From: Taeniopygia guttata
Taxonomy: Eukaryota; Chordata; Aves; Passeriformes; Estrildidae
Direction of reading: 5' to 3'
Assembly: GCF_048771995.1 (NCBI RefSeq)
Contig: NC_133037.1
Span: forward strand, 2,795,001 to 2,859,000
Length of the DNA stretch: 64,000 bases
Shown: one piece after another, positions 21,895 to 33,280 of the stretch
How positions within the stretch are numbered: the stretch's first letter is position 1
How the letters are laid out: the number at the start of each line of letters is the position of its first letter
The notes under the pieces: model-generated
The model's database searches: none
The model's input: only the letters and a program-made list of their open reading frames with translations
Told to the model about the DNA's origin: nothing
Position numbers and translations under genes: made by a program

Positions 21895-22330
21895 AGTGCC
21901 AGGAGGCTGGGAAAAGCAAATGTTGTTCCAGTATTTAAAAGATTGAGATGTGATGACCCTGGTAATTTCAGGTTTGTCAGATTGATACTGGGCCTGCAAT
22001 GGCTGCTGGAGAATTTGATTAATAAAGGATTAATGGTAGAAGCCTAATTAATGCCAATCAATGTGGACTTAGGGAAAGCAGGTCTTGTCAAAATTGCTTT
22101 TTTTTCTTGAATGAGATTACAAATTTTGTTGATAACCATGGTAATGTCCTGTAACAGCCTTCTATAAAACATCTGACTTGGTACTGCATGACTGATTAAA
22201 AACCAGAGAGATACAAAACAAACAGATCACATTAAATGGGGCCAAAACTGGCTGACAGGGCTCAAAATAACTCTAAGTGACCTTTACCAGCCTTGTAATT
22301 CTTTTGCTGATGGACTCCATGAATTTCTCA
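21895..22330 (+). pseudogene. Decayed CR1-type LINE reverse transcriptase
   Basis: From 21910 to 22047 one frame stays open and reads GKANVVPVFKR, then DDPGNFRFVRL, matching the palm-domain entry of CR1/L3-type reverse transcriptases (family pattern VVPVFKKG...DDPGNYRPVSL). Further right, shifted frames give QCGLRESRSC (family: QHGFRKGRSC) and YKTSDLVLHD (family: YKAFDLVPHD, which carries the first catalytic aspartate region). The pieces are in the right order with the right spacing but are broken by stops and frame changes. This is an old, dead LINE copy, clearly much older than the 3' ends elsewhere in the window. The upstream and downstream limits are approximate. Confidence 0.8.
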
Positions 22331-23069
22331 TTGTTATTTTGGCTGTTGTATTTATGATTTCAAAGGAAAAAAAAAGAAGCTGATTTATTGTGACTGTAAA
22401 TCCTTTAGTCTTTTCTGCAAGCTGATGCCAGGTCTTGCAGGAAGAGTGGGTTGTGAGCATTCTAACTTCATTTTGGCCAGAGGAAGAACCATAAATAGAA
22501 ATACATGGCCCTTAAAATGGAAAAGTTTGGATCATCAGGAAAGAAATCATTCAAGTTTCAATCCCTCCCTGTGAACATTTACCACAAGTAGCAGAAGAGC
22601 ATTTTTCTAGTTTAGCAGTGGAGAGGAGCTGAAATCGCTCCAGAAATATTGTCAGTGCTTAAAGTGATTAAATGTTGGGCAGTGGGCTGTGGCTGATTCT
22701 CTGCCAAACTCAGCCTCCAAGTTTTCCAAGTTTTCCTGGGTTCCCTAAAGAATTAATTCAGAAATAATTAATGTGAGCCTGCACTGGGCAAAGCACTGGA
22801 AATGCCTTCCAGCCTTTCCACCTGGCTGGAATCAGGCTGCAGGAGAAAATCCACCCCAATTAGAGAGGCCAGATTTGTGTTGTGTCGTGGTTATTGCTGC
22901 CAGGGGGGCTTTGGGATGCTGGGGTTGCATTTGCTGTGTTGGTATTTGCTGTTCTCATCAGCAGGTTTGAGGTCTTGGACCTTCAAGATTTAGGTTGGGT
23001 GGCAAACAACAGAGCCAGAGCATCTGAACCATCTTCTCCTTTCCTCCAAAAGATTAATTATTAGCCTGC

Positions 23070-23072
<3 letters not shown>
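22331..23072. other. Unique sequence, no gene seen
   Basis: No gene recognised. The segment ends in ATTAAA merging into a long A run. Confidence 0.5.

Positions 23073-23111
<39 letters not shown>
23073..23111 (+). repeat. Poly(A), 39 bases
   Basis: Uninterrupted A run preceded by ATT, so that an ATTAAA hexamer overlaps its start. It could be the tail of an unidentified retrocopy or a simple homopolymer expansion. Confidence 0.95.
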
Positions 23112-23114
<3 letters not shown>

Positions 23115-24442
23115 AAAAAGAGAAGGAGGAAAAAAAGCATCAAATGCAGAGTTGTCTTTATAAATATCTCCTGAGCCTGAGATAAAAGGGATAAGGCTGG
23201 TAGGACACCTGAGGTGTAGCCCAATTAACCAATACTTTTATGTTCAGATGTTCTAATACAACATTTCTTCAGTATTTTAATAAACCTTAGCCATATGTTT
23301 GAGGTGGTTATTGCAAGGAGATTAAAGCTGAGGTCCTTAAAACCTCCAACAATCTTTTCCTTTTTATTAGACAGTATTGTGTTCTAATAATATTAAAACC
23401 TTTTAATTCAGTGAAATAAATTCTCTCAGAAATTAATACAAGAGAACTGTCATTTATCCTTTACCTGCAAGAGAGGAAATTAAAATTGACTTTCCAGAGG
23501 ATCTTACAGTAATGCTGGAGTCATTTTCAAACTTTGGTCAAGAATATTACAGAGGTAGCTTAAGTTTCTCTCAAGGATTACATCTCAGATTTTATTGAAT
23601 CATTATGTAGTAAAATATAAATAAACAAAAGTCGAGGATGAAAAACTGGCCTTTTTTTTTTAGTAAATAGAAGCAGTGAGGGGGCTGTGTGGGATGCACC
23701 AAGAAAAGCCTGGAGATCACAGAGGTGTTTGATCTGTATTTTTTTGCAGGAATTCAATATCTGCTGACTTTCCTTCAACAATGTCCTCTGTCTCGTGGCC
23801 ATGTGACACTCAGCTCTTGAGCACATGGACCTCAAGGTTCTCAATACGAGAGTTTATTCCAAAATACTTTATATTTTGTTGAAGAGTTTGAGGGAACCAA
23901 GTAGAAAAGCTCTAGCAGTGAGAAATTATAAAGGAAATGAAAGTTTGACCATTACACCATGACTTTTAAAGCACTGCTACCTCCCCTGTGGGTGGCTGAT
24001 ATTGAAGGAAGAGATTTTAAAAGAATGTGGTTCAAGTGTTAAAATCTATATACCAAACTGCAAATGATTGCCCTGTTTTTATTATTCACATTATGATTCC
24101 CAAAACACCATTTTTTCCTGGTGCTTTAATTATTTTCTCCACCGAGTCTTCCAAAGGTTCATTTGAGGCTTGTGAACCTAAGAAACTTTTTTAATAAAAG
24201 AAAGATAATCAGTGAGCAAGATTGTTTTGCAGGGCTGATTCTCTCAGGTATTTCCAACACCAGTGATAAACCCTACAAGTTCATCTGCAGAAAATGTGAG
24301 TTTAGCCAGAGTCCAGGATAAGCACTAAACCCACCTGGAATTGCCTGTAAAACCTGACAGATGATTCAAACAGATAAAACTCTCCTTTCTAAACATGCTG
24401 GGTGTGAGAATCCACAAACCTTCCATTGGGATTACATTTGGG
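23112..24442. other. AT-rich unique sequence, no gene seen
   Basis: No gene, RNA gene or transposon recognised. Confidence 0.5.
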
Positions 24443-24648
24443 AAGAAATTCCTCCCTCTGAGAGAAGCTGGCACAGGGTGCCCAGAGCAGCTGGGGCTGC
24501 CCCTGGATTCCTGGAGTGCCCAAGGCCAGGCTGGACATTGGGGCTGGAGCAGCCTGGGACAGTGGGAGGTGTCCCTGCCATGGCAGGGGTGGAATGGGAT
24601 GGGTTTTAGGGTTCTTTCCAACCAAAACCATTCTGGGATTGTGATGGG
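24443..24648 (+). mobile_element. CR1 LINE 3' end
   Basis: A 5'-truncated CR1 in sense orientation, starting at GAAATTCCTCCCTCTGAGAG. The canonical blocks follow: GGGTGCCCAGAGCAGCTGG, GGACATTGGGGCTGGAGCAG, TGCCATGGCAGGGGTGG, and GGTTCTTTCCAACC with CATTCTGGGATT at the end. About 205 bases, noncoding 3' region only. A family C LTR starts about 25 bases further right. Confidence 0.95.
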
Positions 24649-24672
24649 ACATCAGCGCTGCTGCCCCAGAAT

Positions 24673-25142
24673 TTCTGATGCTTCAGATTTTAGCTTTTGT
24701 ATATTTTTCACATTCTGTGCTGCTTTAGTGTGTGGGTCTGGGATTTCTATCAGGGGATGCTGAGCTCTCTGCACAGAGCAGGGAGACAAAACAATTCCTG
24801 CTCCAGCTGGGCACCAAGGACAAATGATCCAAATCTCAGCCCAGGAGCACAAACACCGTGGGCTGGAGAGAGAAAAACAAGCAGGGTGGGACTGCCTGGG
24901 CTAAAGCTGGAATGGGACAATGAACTCCAAGGTGCCAATGGAGCAGAACTGATCCCAGGAAGAGCCCCCGGGAGCGCTCGTGCATTTTGGGACCATTTTG
25001 GTTCATTTGGGTGCAGCCCTGGCTGGGCTCTGGTGCTGCCCAAGGTGGATCCATGGAGGAGATCCTTTAATAAATCCCTGCTTTATTCTTTAGCTCTGTC
25101 CAGGTCTCTTTTCTAGAGCAGGCTGCACAGAGCATCAGATGC
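24673..25142 (+). mobile_element. LTR (family C, copy 1)
   Basis: A sense-strand LTR-like segment. Its left part is the 86-base unit also found at 18938-19023. Its right part has TGCCCAAGGTGGATCC and CCTTTAATAAATCCCTGC (AATAAA at 25069-25074), followed by a U5-like stretch to about 25142. The right part aligns with the interrupted copy at 11480-12165. A possible start is TGATGCTTCAG at 24675 and a possible end is CA at 25141-25142. No target-site duplication was found, so both limits are approximate. Open frames within it on both strands have no recognisable domain. Confidence 0.65.
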
Positions 25143-25195
25143 ACGTGCTGCAGGTGAGAGTGTGGCCACCCTCCCTCCCTCCCTGGGAATACCCT

Positions 25196-25278
25196 GGGAT
25201 TTGGATTGGAATTGGGATTGGAATGGGATTGGAATTGATTGGGATTGGGATTGGGATTGGGATTGGGATTGGGATTGA
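25196..25278 (+). repeat. (GGGATT)n tract
   Basis: Degenerate GGGATT/GGAATT units lead into seven consecutive GGGATT units (about 25237-25277). Runs of three G with three-base loops fit the G-quadruplex pattern on the plus strand. It is not a telomere repeat, because GGGATT is not a rotation of TTAGGG. Confidence 0.95.
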
Positions 25279-25965
25279 GCAGAGCCCCTGGCTGCAGTGG
25301 AGGTGGTGTGGCTGAAATGAATGTCAACAGGGGACACGCACAGGCATCGAGGGGACTGTTGGCTTCATAGTGTGCTAATTAAAAAATATTCCCCTATTGT
25401 ACCTTACCCCACTCCTATAACCAATTTACTCTGCAGAACTGATTAGCATACTAATAGCCTTCCCTCCAGCTCACAGATAGAACTCCAGTTGAGAATATCC
25501 ATTAAATCTGAAGTTATACAACCTGTGAGGTACAATAAGAGAAGGAAAACTTCTTAAAGACTTCCTTTGGAATGAGTTTACTTTGTTACCAATTTCTGCT
25601 TTCCAGCTTTAGTTCTCAATGCTCACCTAGCAGCAGTTCCCAGTTGTGGAGTGCTCAATTCAATACTTAAAGACAAAGACATCTTTCATCATGCACTTCC
25701 TTCCTGAATTAACTCTTAAATTTGACTTCTCTGTCTCTTTATCTGATTTCCCTTTTCTCTCTGTTGTCTTTACTTTTCCTCTTTTCCCAAGGTGTGGAAA
25801 TGTCTGTGCCATTCTTCATCACTTGCACAAAGCCCTGCGCCTCTTCTTCAGCAGGACTCAACCCTGGAAGTGTTCTCAGCGAGGAATACACTTCAAAAAG
25901 AGCAGGACTGTGTGAAATTTTGCTATCAGTGCTGCTTCCTGGAAATCCCTGTTTTCTAATTGTTT
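25279..25965. other. Unique sequence, no gene seen
   Basis: No gene recognised. The frames that run on into the purine array start here but have no domain of their own. Confidence 0.5.
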
Positions 25966-26364
25966 TACACACACACACACACACAAAATCCCAAAGAGAA
26001 GAGAAGAGAAGAGAAGAGAAGAGAAGAGAAGAGAAGAGAAGAGAAGAGAAGAGAAGAGAAGAGAAGAGAAGAGAAGAGAAGAGAAGAGAAGAGAAGAGAA
26101 GAGAAGAGAAGAGAAGAGAAGAGAAGAGAAGAGAAGAGAAGAGAAGAGAAGAGAAGAGAAGAGAAGAGAAGAGAAGAGAAGAGAAGAGAAGAGAAGAGAA
26201 GAGAAGAGAAGAGAAGAAAAGAAAAGAAAAGAAAAGAAAAGAAAAGAAAAGAAAAGAAAAGAAAAGAAAAGAAAAGAAAAGAAAAGAAAAGAAAAGAAAA
26301 GAAAAGAAAAGAAAAGAAAAGAAAAGAAAAGAAAAGAAAGAAAAGAAAAGAGAAAAGAAGGAAA
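25966..26364. repeat. Compound purine array (AC, GAGAA, GAAAA)
   Basis: A short (AC)n at 25968-25985 is followed by about 44 units of GAGAA (25995-26215). This switches without mixing to about 25 units of GAAAA (26216-26339), ending in a degenerate tail to about 26364. The plus strand is pure purine for about 360 bases. Open frames of up to 220 codons cross it in several frames on both strands because neither five-base unit contains a stop; they are not genes. Confidence 0.98.
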
Positions 26365-29053
26365 GTTTAACACAGCTTTGACACAACTTGACTCCAAACA
26401 ATCAATATTTTGATGCAAATGTTCTCCAGTAACATTCAAGCTACAGTTTTTTGGATCCTGTGTTCATTCTCCATGGCTAATCTGAGATGTAGTATCACCA
26501 GGATTTCACTCAAGGAAATCCTTATGGAATTCTGCTTGTAGGAGCAGGTCTCAGGAAAGCAGCTCTTCTACAAGAGCTGTTTGGGAGGTTGGAGATGCCC
26601 TTTTGAAGTCACCCAGCTGCTCACAGGAACCTGAAACACTCAACATGCCCATCTCTGTAGCAGGTTGAACCATGGTGCCTTTGGCAAAATTCCCCCAAAG
26701 CTCCAGACGTCACCAAGCCTTGGCAAACTCCACTGGAAGAGCAAAAGTTGTAATACAAAAATGTATCTCAAAGGACCATCACAGTCAGACAACACTTCCT
26801 TCCTTCAGGTAGAAGATAAAAAGATGTAAAAATATGAATGCAAAGAGATATTTTGGTTAAATGGGTTTCAATTATTCTATGATATTCCCATATTCTATGG
26901 GAAGGGTGCAGCTTCCTCTGACAAGGACAGCAGAGACAGACTGAGGCAGAAGTGTTGGCAGGGACTATCTAATAACCAGCTCCCTGATGTGAAGGCAATA
27001 TCCTTTTACTTGTAGTGAATAAGTGTCAAAATACCTGCTTGCTGAATAACATAAATTGCATGGAGTTATAAAATTCAAAATAGACTGGAGTTTGAAAATC
27101 TCTTTTTTTCTGCCAAACTCTTCTAATCCCTTCGTCTTGACACAGCAATGCTTTGAGAAACCTCTGTGGCCCTGCCTTTAGCTGTAGGGGCTAATATAGA
27201 AATAATCTACCTGTAATTAAAAAAGATAGATATCTTCCAGCTCAAAGATTACAGCTCATTACTTCCCTTGGTCTCATGTGCAAACCCTCTCATCTATCTT
27301 GTCAAAAAATGTAATCCAGGAGCCTTTCCTCTTTGAGAAGCACAAAGGTTTTGCAGAAGGACACTTGATGGGAAGAAGAGTTTGTGTTTGAGAGAGAGGG
27401 AGAGGAGGTTCTGCCTCCTCTCAAGGTGTCACTCCTTAAGCACCTGGCCAAGGAGTGACACCGATCACCTTGGGCTGCTTCCAAGGAAATCTGGCTGAGG
27501 TCACTTTGTCACCAGCTCAGCCTGTTGTTCTGCAGAACGTGGTAACAAATAGGATTTCTCATGACTTTATTGCAAGGAAAAGTAGGAGCTGAGGAGAGTT
27601 CAGGGCTATGTGTCCAAAGAGGGGCTTTGAACTCAGGCAGGTTGTTCTGAAATGCCTCCAGTTGCCTCCTGCTTCCCAACGGGGTAAAAATCTCCCTAAT
27701 GGATTATTGAGAAGTTTGGAGCAATCTGGTCTAGCACAAAGTGTCCTTGCCCATGGAAAGGGATGATCTTTAAGGTATTTTTAAGCCCAAGCCTTTCCAT
27801 GGTTCTTTGATCAATTTAAAACAAGAAATTCCAAAGCAGAGCTGGGCAATGGAAGTTTCAGCACATGCTTTACAAACTGTGGTTTCCAAACAAAACCCCC
27901 ACAAATCACTTGACACATCTCCCACCATTGTGCACAGATCCATTCAAAAGAAAAAGAAAATCATAGATAAAAAAGTGATCTTAGGGAAAAATACATCTTG
28001 GTCTGGTTCTCATGAAAAACTTAATTTAGTGGCAGTCTACTACGAGTAATCACACACTGAGAGTTGTTGTGAAGGGCAGGGCACCTTGACAGCCAAGGAC
28101 TGGAATAAGGCCTCAAAATGGTGATGATAAAGAGAAGATTTTTTTTTTAAAAAAGGTTCAGGCCTCAGTTGACCAGCTGATGGAAAGGTGTGTCCCTGGG
28201 GAGTAAATATAAGAATCTGTTACTAGAATATAGCAGGAGAGAGTAAAAAAATTAAGACTTTTCTATTTTTCAATGTGTTGAGGCAACTGTTAAATTTTAT
28301 GAGGCTATCTTGTGAAACTGTGCTCTGCTCCTCCTGTGTGTCAGTCTCCAGCTCGCCCTCACTGTGCTCCACTGACAAATCAGCATCATTGGAGCTCATT
28401 TGGAGCATCTTTAGCAAGGCAGAATGGATGGGAAAATAAAATAAGTTGTGCTCAGGGAAGAACAGTGGCACATGAGATGCTCAGGAATTATATCCCTGTT
28501 AAGGTTTTGTGTGAGCTGGGGCAAAAGGTCGCGGTGGAATGTGTGAAGCAAACCCAGTGAAAAGTCTCCTGGGCTCCCGGTGCTTCAACATGAACAGCTT
28601 AACACACATAAAAAGCTGTGAGCTCCTTGAAGTGCTCCCAATCCTTAACTCTGGGCTGAAATTGTGCCTGGGTGATCAATTCCTAAGCACACAGCTCTTA
28701 CCCTTTAATGGGGAGAGCAGGGAAGGGGTTAAAATGCAGATCCCTGCTTTTGGGGAGGCTGTGTGGGGACAAGGTACCTTTTAACCTCTGCTCCCAGTGT
28801 CTGTTTTCCACTGAGCAGAACACTCAGGGATGTGATGGAGAAGGAATTAGAAAAAATGAAGGACTTTTAAGGGAAGCAGGTCTGTTAACAGGGTCTGTTC
28901 ATAAGTAATGAAAAGGGATAAAGTGACCAGAAACTGAGTGGCAGAGCTGAACTAAGGAGGGAAAATGGATTCCTACAAAAATCCCAGAGAGTCTCCTTGA
29001 AATATTTTACATTAAATTGGTTTTAAAATGAAGGAGGGTAGATTAGATTAGAG
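26365..29053. other. Unique sequence, no gene seen
   Basis: About 2.7 kb without recognisable features beyond short uncharacterised open frames on both strands. Confidence 0.5.
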
Positions 29054-29228
29054 ATGAGAAGGAAATTCTTGGTTGTGGCTGCCCCTGGATCCCTGGCAGT
29101 GCCCAAGGCCAGGTTGGACACTGGGGCTGGAGCAGCCTGGGACAGTGGGAGGTGTCCCTGCCATGGCAGGGGTGGCACTGGGTGGGATTTAAGGTCCCTC
29201 CCAACCCAAACCACTCTGGGACTGTAAG
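29054..29228 (+). mobile_element. CR1 LINE 3' end
   Basis: Sense CR1 tail of about 175 bases with GGCTGCCCCTGGATCCCTGG, GGACACTGGGGCTGGAGCAG, TGCCATGGCAGGGGTGG, and GGTCCCTCCCAACCCAAACC. The final ATTCTG-type repeat is reduced to ACTCTGGGACTG. Confidence 0.95.
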
Positions 29229-32200
29229 AGCATTTCACTTACATAACTGTTGATTATGAATCCTATAAAGAAACGAAATAAAAAATTTAAAGTTTTTAAA
29301 TACCTTGAATTTTTAGGCCAGTTTTTAATTTTGAACATCTTATTTCCCACCCAACTACCTGATTTTAAATGTTTGAATTCAGCAAAGAGCTTCCCAGCAG
29401 TGTCAACTTTCAGCCTAGAATGAAAAGGTCCAAGATATGAGTTTGAAATGCAGCCAGAGGATTCCTCAATTGTTCTCATGACAAGTTAAATGTATTTTAG
29501 GGGAGAAAAAAAGCTCAAATGTTGTTTTCAAAACTATTTTATCCTTTATACTTCAAAAAGGTTCAATTAAATGTCCATTATGGTAGCAAGTAATATGCCA
29601 TTTTGTTCTTGAGAGGTTGACATTCATCATATGGTACTTTTTTTCCAATAATCAAAATAATTGAATGTATTTATTTGCTGTTTAATAAGGATTTTTTAGA
29701 AATCAACATAAAAAAAATTACCACTGCTTCTTCCTACAAGCACAACATTTTATATGCCAAAGTATTTATGATTTATGCTGTAATTAGAGACATTTTGAAG
29801 AAGATAAACAGTCAGGGGTCTAAGGAGAGGAGCAGCTCTTATGAGTACTCTGTATTTTCAGCTGTTATCAATGTCTTGTTTCCAAATAGAGGAGGAAGCA
29901 CAAGATCCCAGCAAGGAAACTGAGTAAATGGTTGCAGAAATCTGTGAGGTTCTGAGGTTTGCAGGCAATGAGAAAAAGGTGAATTTTTTGAAGATTCAGA
30001 GCTTTTTGTGGGCATTTATCCACAGATCCTTCCAGACTCATCCAAGATCACTGAGGAAGATGAGTGATGGTGGCTGGAGACACCTCCTATTTCTTATTTC
30101 AAAAGAAATTGGAAATTACCAATACTACCTTTTTTTTTTTTTTTGGAGGGGGAGGAAAATAAGGAGTTGTGAAGTAATGACCTAAAACAATGAGGAAGAA
30201 CCTTCACTGCTGCACCAAACTTTTGTTTTTGTATAAAGTCTGAGATCTGTGGGACTTCCTTGGCAGCAGCCTCCAGGCTCCTTCCCAATCAGCAGGTAAA
30301 TTTGGGATGTGGACAGAAATGAAACCACATCTTGAGGAATTCCGAGCAAACCCCACTCCACCTCTGTCATCTTCAGCATGAATTTGATAATTTCTGCTCA
30401 GATGGGAAGAATGACAATGGCTAAATAAATGCTTGGGTGTTTTTTGAGGATTTCCTTGGGAAAGTCATGATTTTTGAATTGGTTTTGTTTTGCTTTTAGG
30501 GGGGAAAGGGAGTGATTTCTGTGGGCAATTGGTGTGAATGTGGTTTGTTTCTGTCATTTTGCACTTTCAGCATGAGGGAACTGTTTTTAAAATTTATGGA
30601 AGTGAGAGGAAGTGATATTATTTCAGTAGCGGACTGAGGGCACACCTGACCTAAAAATAAAAGATTTCTTTCACTATAACCACACTGAGTGAAGCTTAGG
30701 AAGGATATATTCCATATCCAATCTCCAGCTGAATATTTTTCCAGTTTATAGATTAAAAAGACCTTTTTTGTGTATTTAATGACCCCTAAGGTGAGCTAGC
30801 ATAGGTATGTAGCACTCCTAGCAGGATATTGAGTATGAAAGACAAAATTCCACCAACTAAAAAATGTCAAAATTCTTTCAACAAGATCTGACATTGATGT
30901 GATTGAAACCATCCTCTGTATGAGAGCAGGAGGCTTTATTTTTTCAGGATGCAGTTAATGTTTCAATTTTTTTTTTTTGGTTTTGTGCAGGCATGAAAGG
31001 GAAGGTTGTATTCTCTCTGTAAGATTGACTTAATTTCATTTTTCTCTTGTGTCTGTTTCCCTCGGATTTGGCTGCTTTCATATTTCACTGTATGATTCTG
31101 AGGCGAACAAAGGCTGTAAACTGCATATGGAAGGAGTGATAAAAAACAAGCATGATGTTTGCAGGGAATAATCCCTGCTGAATAATCACTGTACACCTTT
31201 GATTGGAAAGGCAGCCTCTGCTGGGGGGAAATGTGTGGAAAGCTCTGCAAGGTAGCATGGAGAGATGGGATTATGTGTGACATTTTCAGGCTTTTTTCCC
31301 ACTGAAATATGTTTAAATACCAGATTATATCACTGTACTTGAAAATATATATTTACAGATAAAAGTATATGATTGTATAAAGAATTCAATTGATGATTGT
31401 TGATTATTTGGCACCAGACTGTGGATGGGTGAAAAACTCCTTCTGCTCCTCCCATTTCTCTCCCCTTTCACTCTCCTCTTCCTCCCATTCTTGACTCAAT
31501 TATATTCTGAATAATTACCAGGAATAATTAACCCTTCTGTGTTTTTTATAGGAGACATTTGAAGGGTTTTTCTTTGATCCTTTTCTTTGGTGCAGCTGAC
31601 AAAATTCAAGGAGGGGAAAAAGGTAATTTTACCACTGGCAGTTGGGGAGTTTAACCCAAAACAGGCACCACTTCAGGAAGGAAAGAAGGTTTTTTATTTG
31701 GTTTTCTTGGTTTTTGGGGTTTTTTTTAAATTCATGAATCTTCTCTCCCTCTGCGTAAGCACTGAATACAAATTTGGTTTATTGGCCATTTCACAGCTGT
31801 TGATGAAAATAGTTCATATTTAACTGCAAATGGGCTTATTTGGAGGAGATTCACTCACAAGAATAGTCCGGGTTTCTCCCAAGTCAAATCCTGAAAACAC
31901 ATAGGGAATTCAGTGGCACAGTGGATAATTAAAATAATGCATATGCCAAGTTCTTTCCAATGTAAAGACAGAGGAAGGGAGCAAAGGAAGAGGGTGGATA
32001 AAAGGTTAATTAAAAGTCAAGTTGTGTCTCATACAACATCAGGCACAGAAGAAAAGCAACAAAAAACCAAGAGGATAAAACAAAATAATAGCATAGAATT
32101 ATATGAAAAATAAAAAATATTTTTTAAAATTATAAAAAGAAAAGTAGGAAAAGAAAGGAAGTTTTCTGTAGATATTAATATGAGGAATAGAACATGTTTC

Positions 32201-32468
32201 AAATGCATGTGGAAGAGCCCAATAAAGTAGAAAGCCAGGCCTCCAGGAGACAGCCAAATGAATTTATTGACTGAGGAAGCAGCCCTTGATAAATAATTAA
32301 AGAAATTATTTGCTTCATTGTTCTCTGGGGAGCTCGGGGACAGCTGCTGGCAGCTGCTGTTCATCTCCAGGCTGCCGGAGGCACCCCAGGGTGGGGCAGC
32401 AGCCGCAGCTCCTCAATTTGGGCCTCTGCCACGGCAGCGTGGACGGAACCAGGCCCGGTTCTGGGCTT
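29229..32468. other. Unique sequence, GC-rich block at right end
   Basis: No gene recognised in 3.2 kb of mostly AT-rich sequence. The last 155 bases (about 32310-32468) are abruptly GC-rich and directly adjoin the LTR at 32469. They could be a remnant of retroviral leader sequence or a separate insertion; no primer-binding site or gag similarity is evident. Confidence 0.45.
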
Positions 32469-33280
32469 TGTGTGGTGGAAACATCCATCCTCCAAGCCGA
32501 GCTGCCAAAGAAAGGCTCAGCAGTCTCTGCTGTCTGGTCTCAAGGCAGTTTATTGCAAGTTATCTAAAAGATTTTCTCCTGGAGCTGCTGTGGTTTGCTC
32601 ACAGCTCAGGCAGAGGCACACACACACCCTGACATCCTCTCTGACTCCCGACTGCTTCTTCTCTCCCCCTCTGCCCAGGGCTGTGCTGTCTTTTATATGG
32701 TACATTACGTGTTACATGGGTACAGTTTGTCCCCAATGCCTATTACCTATATTAAATGGTGCTTTTCTATCTTTTATATGGTACATTACGTGTTACATGG
32801 GTACAGTTTTTCCCCAATGCCCATTACCTATATTAAATGGTGCTTTTCTATCTTTTATATGGTACATTACGTGTTACATGGGTACAGTTTTCCCCAATGC
32901 CTATTACCTATATTAAATGGTGCCTTTCTGCTCTAAACCAATCTGGGAGTGCCAACATCACCAAGAACATGGAGGTAAGGAAGGAGAAAGAGGGAGGACA
33001 GGGCAGGCCCAAATCCCTCCATCTTAAACTTCTGACCCCCATGTACAAAACCAAAACCCCCCTGTACAGCACTCAAAAATTCTTCCCTCTACTTTGTGGC
33101 CACTTCTACTATAATATCTGGACTTTTGTGACTTCTTGTTCTTCCTGCAAGGTTGGTAAATCATTCCATGGCTCAAACCCAAAATCACAGCTGTTTCCAG
33201 CTGCCTGCCAGGGTCTCAAATGCTTCTGAGCTGGGCCTGGAACCTCCAAAAATGTCTGAGGGACATTTTGAGTTCCAACA
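32469..33280 (-). mobile_element. LTR (family A, copy 2) with 3x81-bp repeats
   Basis: This has the same structure as the element at 8549-9363. On the minus strand it starts TGTTGGAACTC at 33280. It has the same U3, three 81-bp TATA-containing units (32932 down to 32690), a leader with CA-rich repeats, and AATAAA at 32549-32554. The two copies differ by scattered substitutions, with only one- or two-base indels noticed between them. No target-site duplication is visible. A GC-rich block joins the U5 side and is absent at copy 1, so one of the copies may have more than a solo LTR or the flanks may have been rearranged. Confidence 0.88.
32690..32932 (-). promoter_or_regulatory. Three tandem LTR core promoters, 81-bp unit
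   Basis: Units start at 32690, 32771 and 32852, with minus-strand TATAAAAG at 32690-32697, 32771-32778 and 32852-32859. The number and phase are the same as in copy 1, so the triplication was already present in the source element. Confidence 0.6.

Noticed and set aside
25196..25278. Interstitial telomere repeat
   Set aside because: The unit is GGGATT, which is not a rotation of the vertebrate telomere unit TTAGGG on either strand. The same holds for GGGAT at 2.5-3.5 kb.
25722..26401. Open frames of about 220 codons on both strands across the purine array
   Set aside because: They exist only because GAGAA and GAAAA units contain no stop in any frame. The products are pure EEKRR or SSLLF repeats with no domain.
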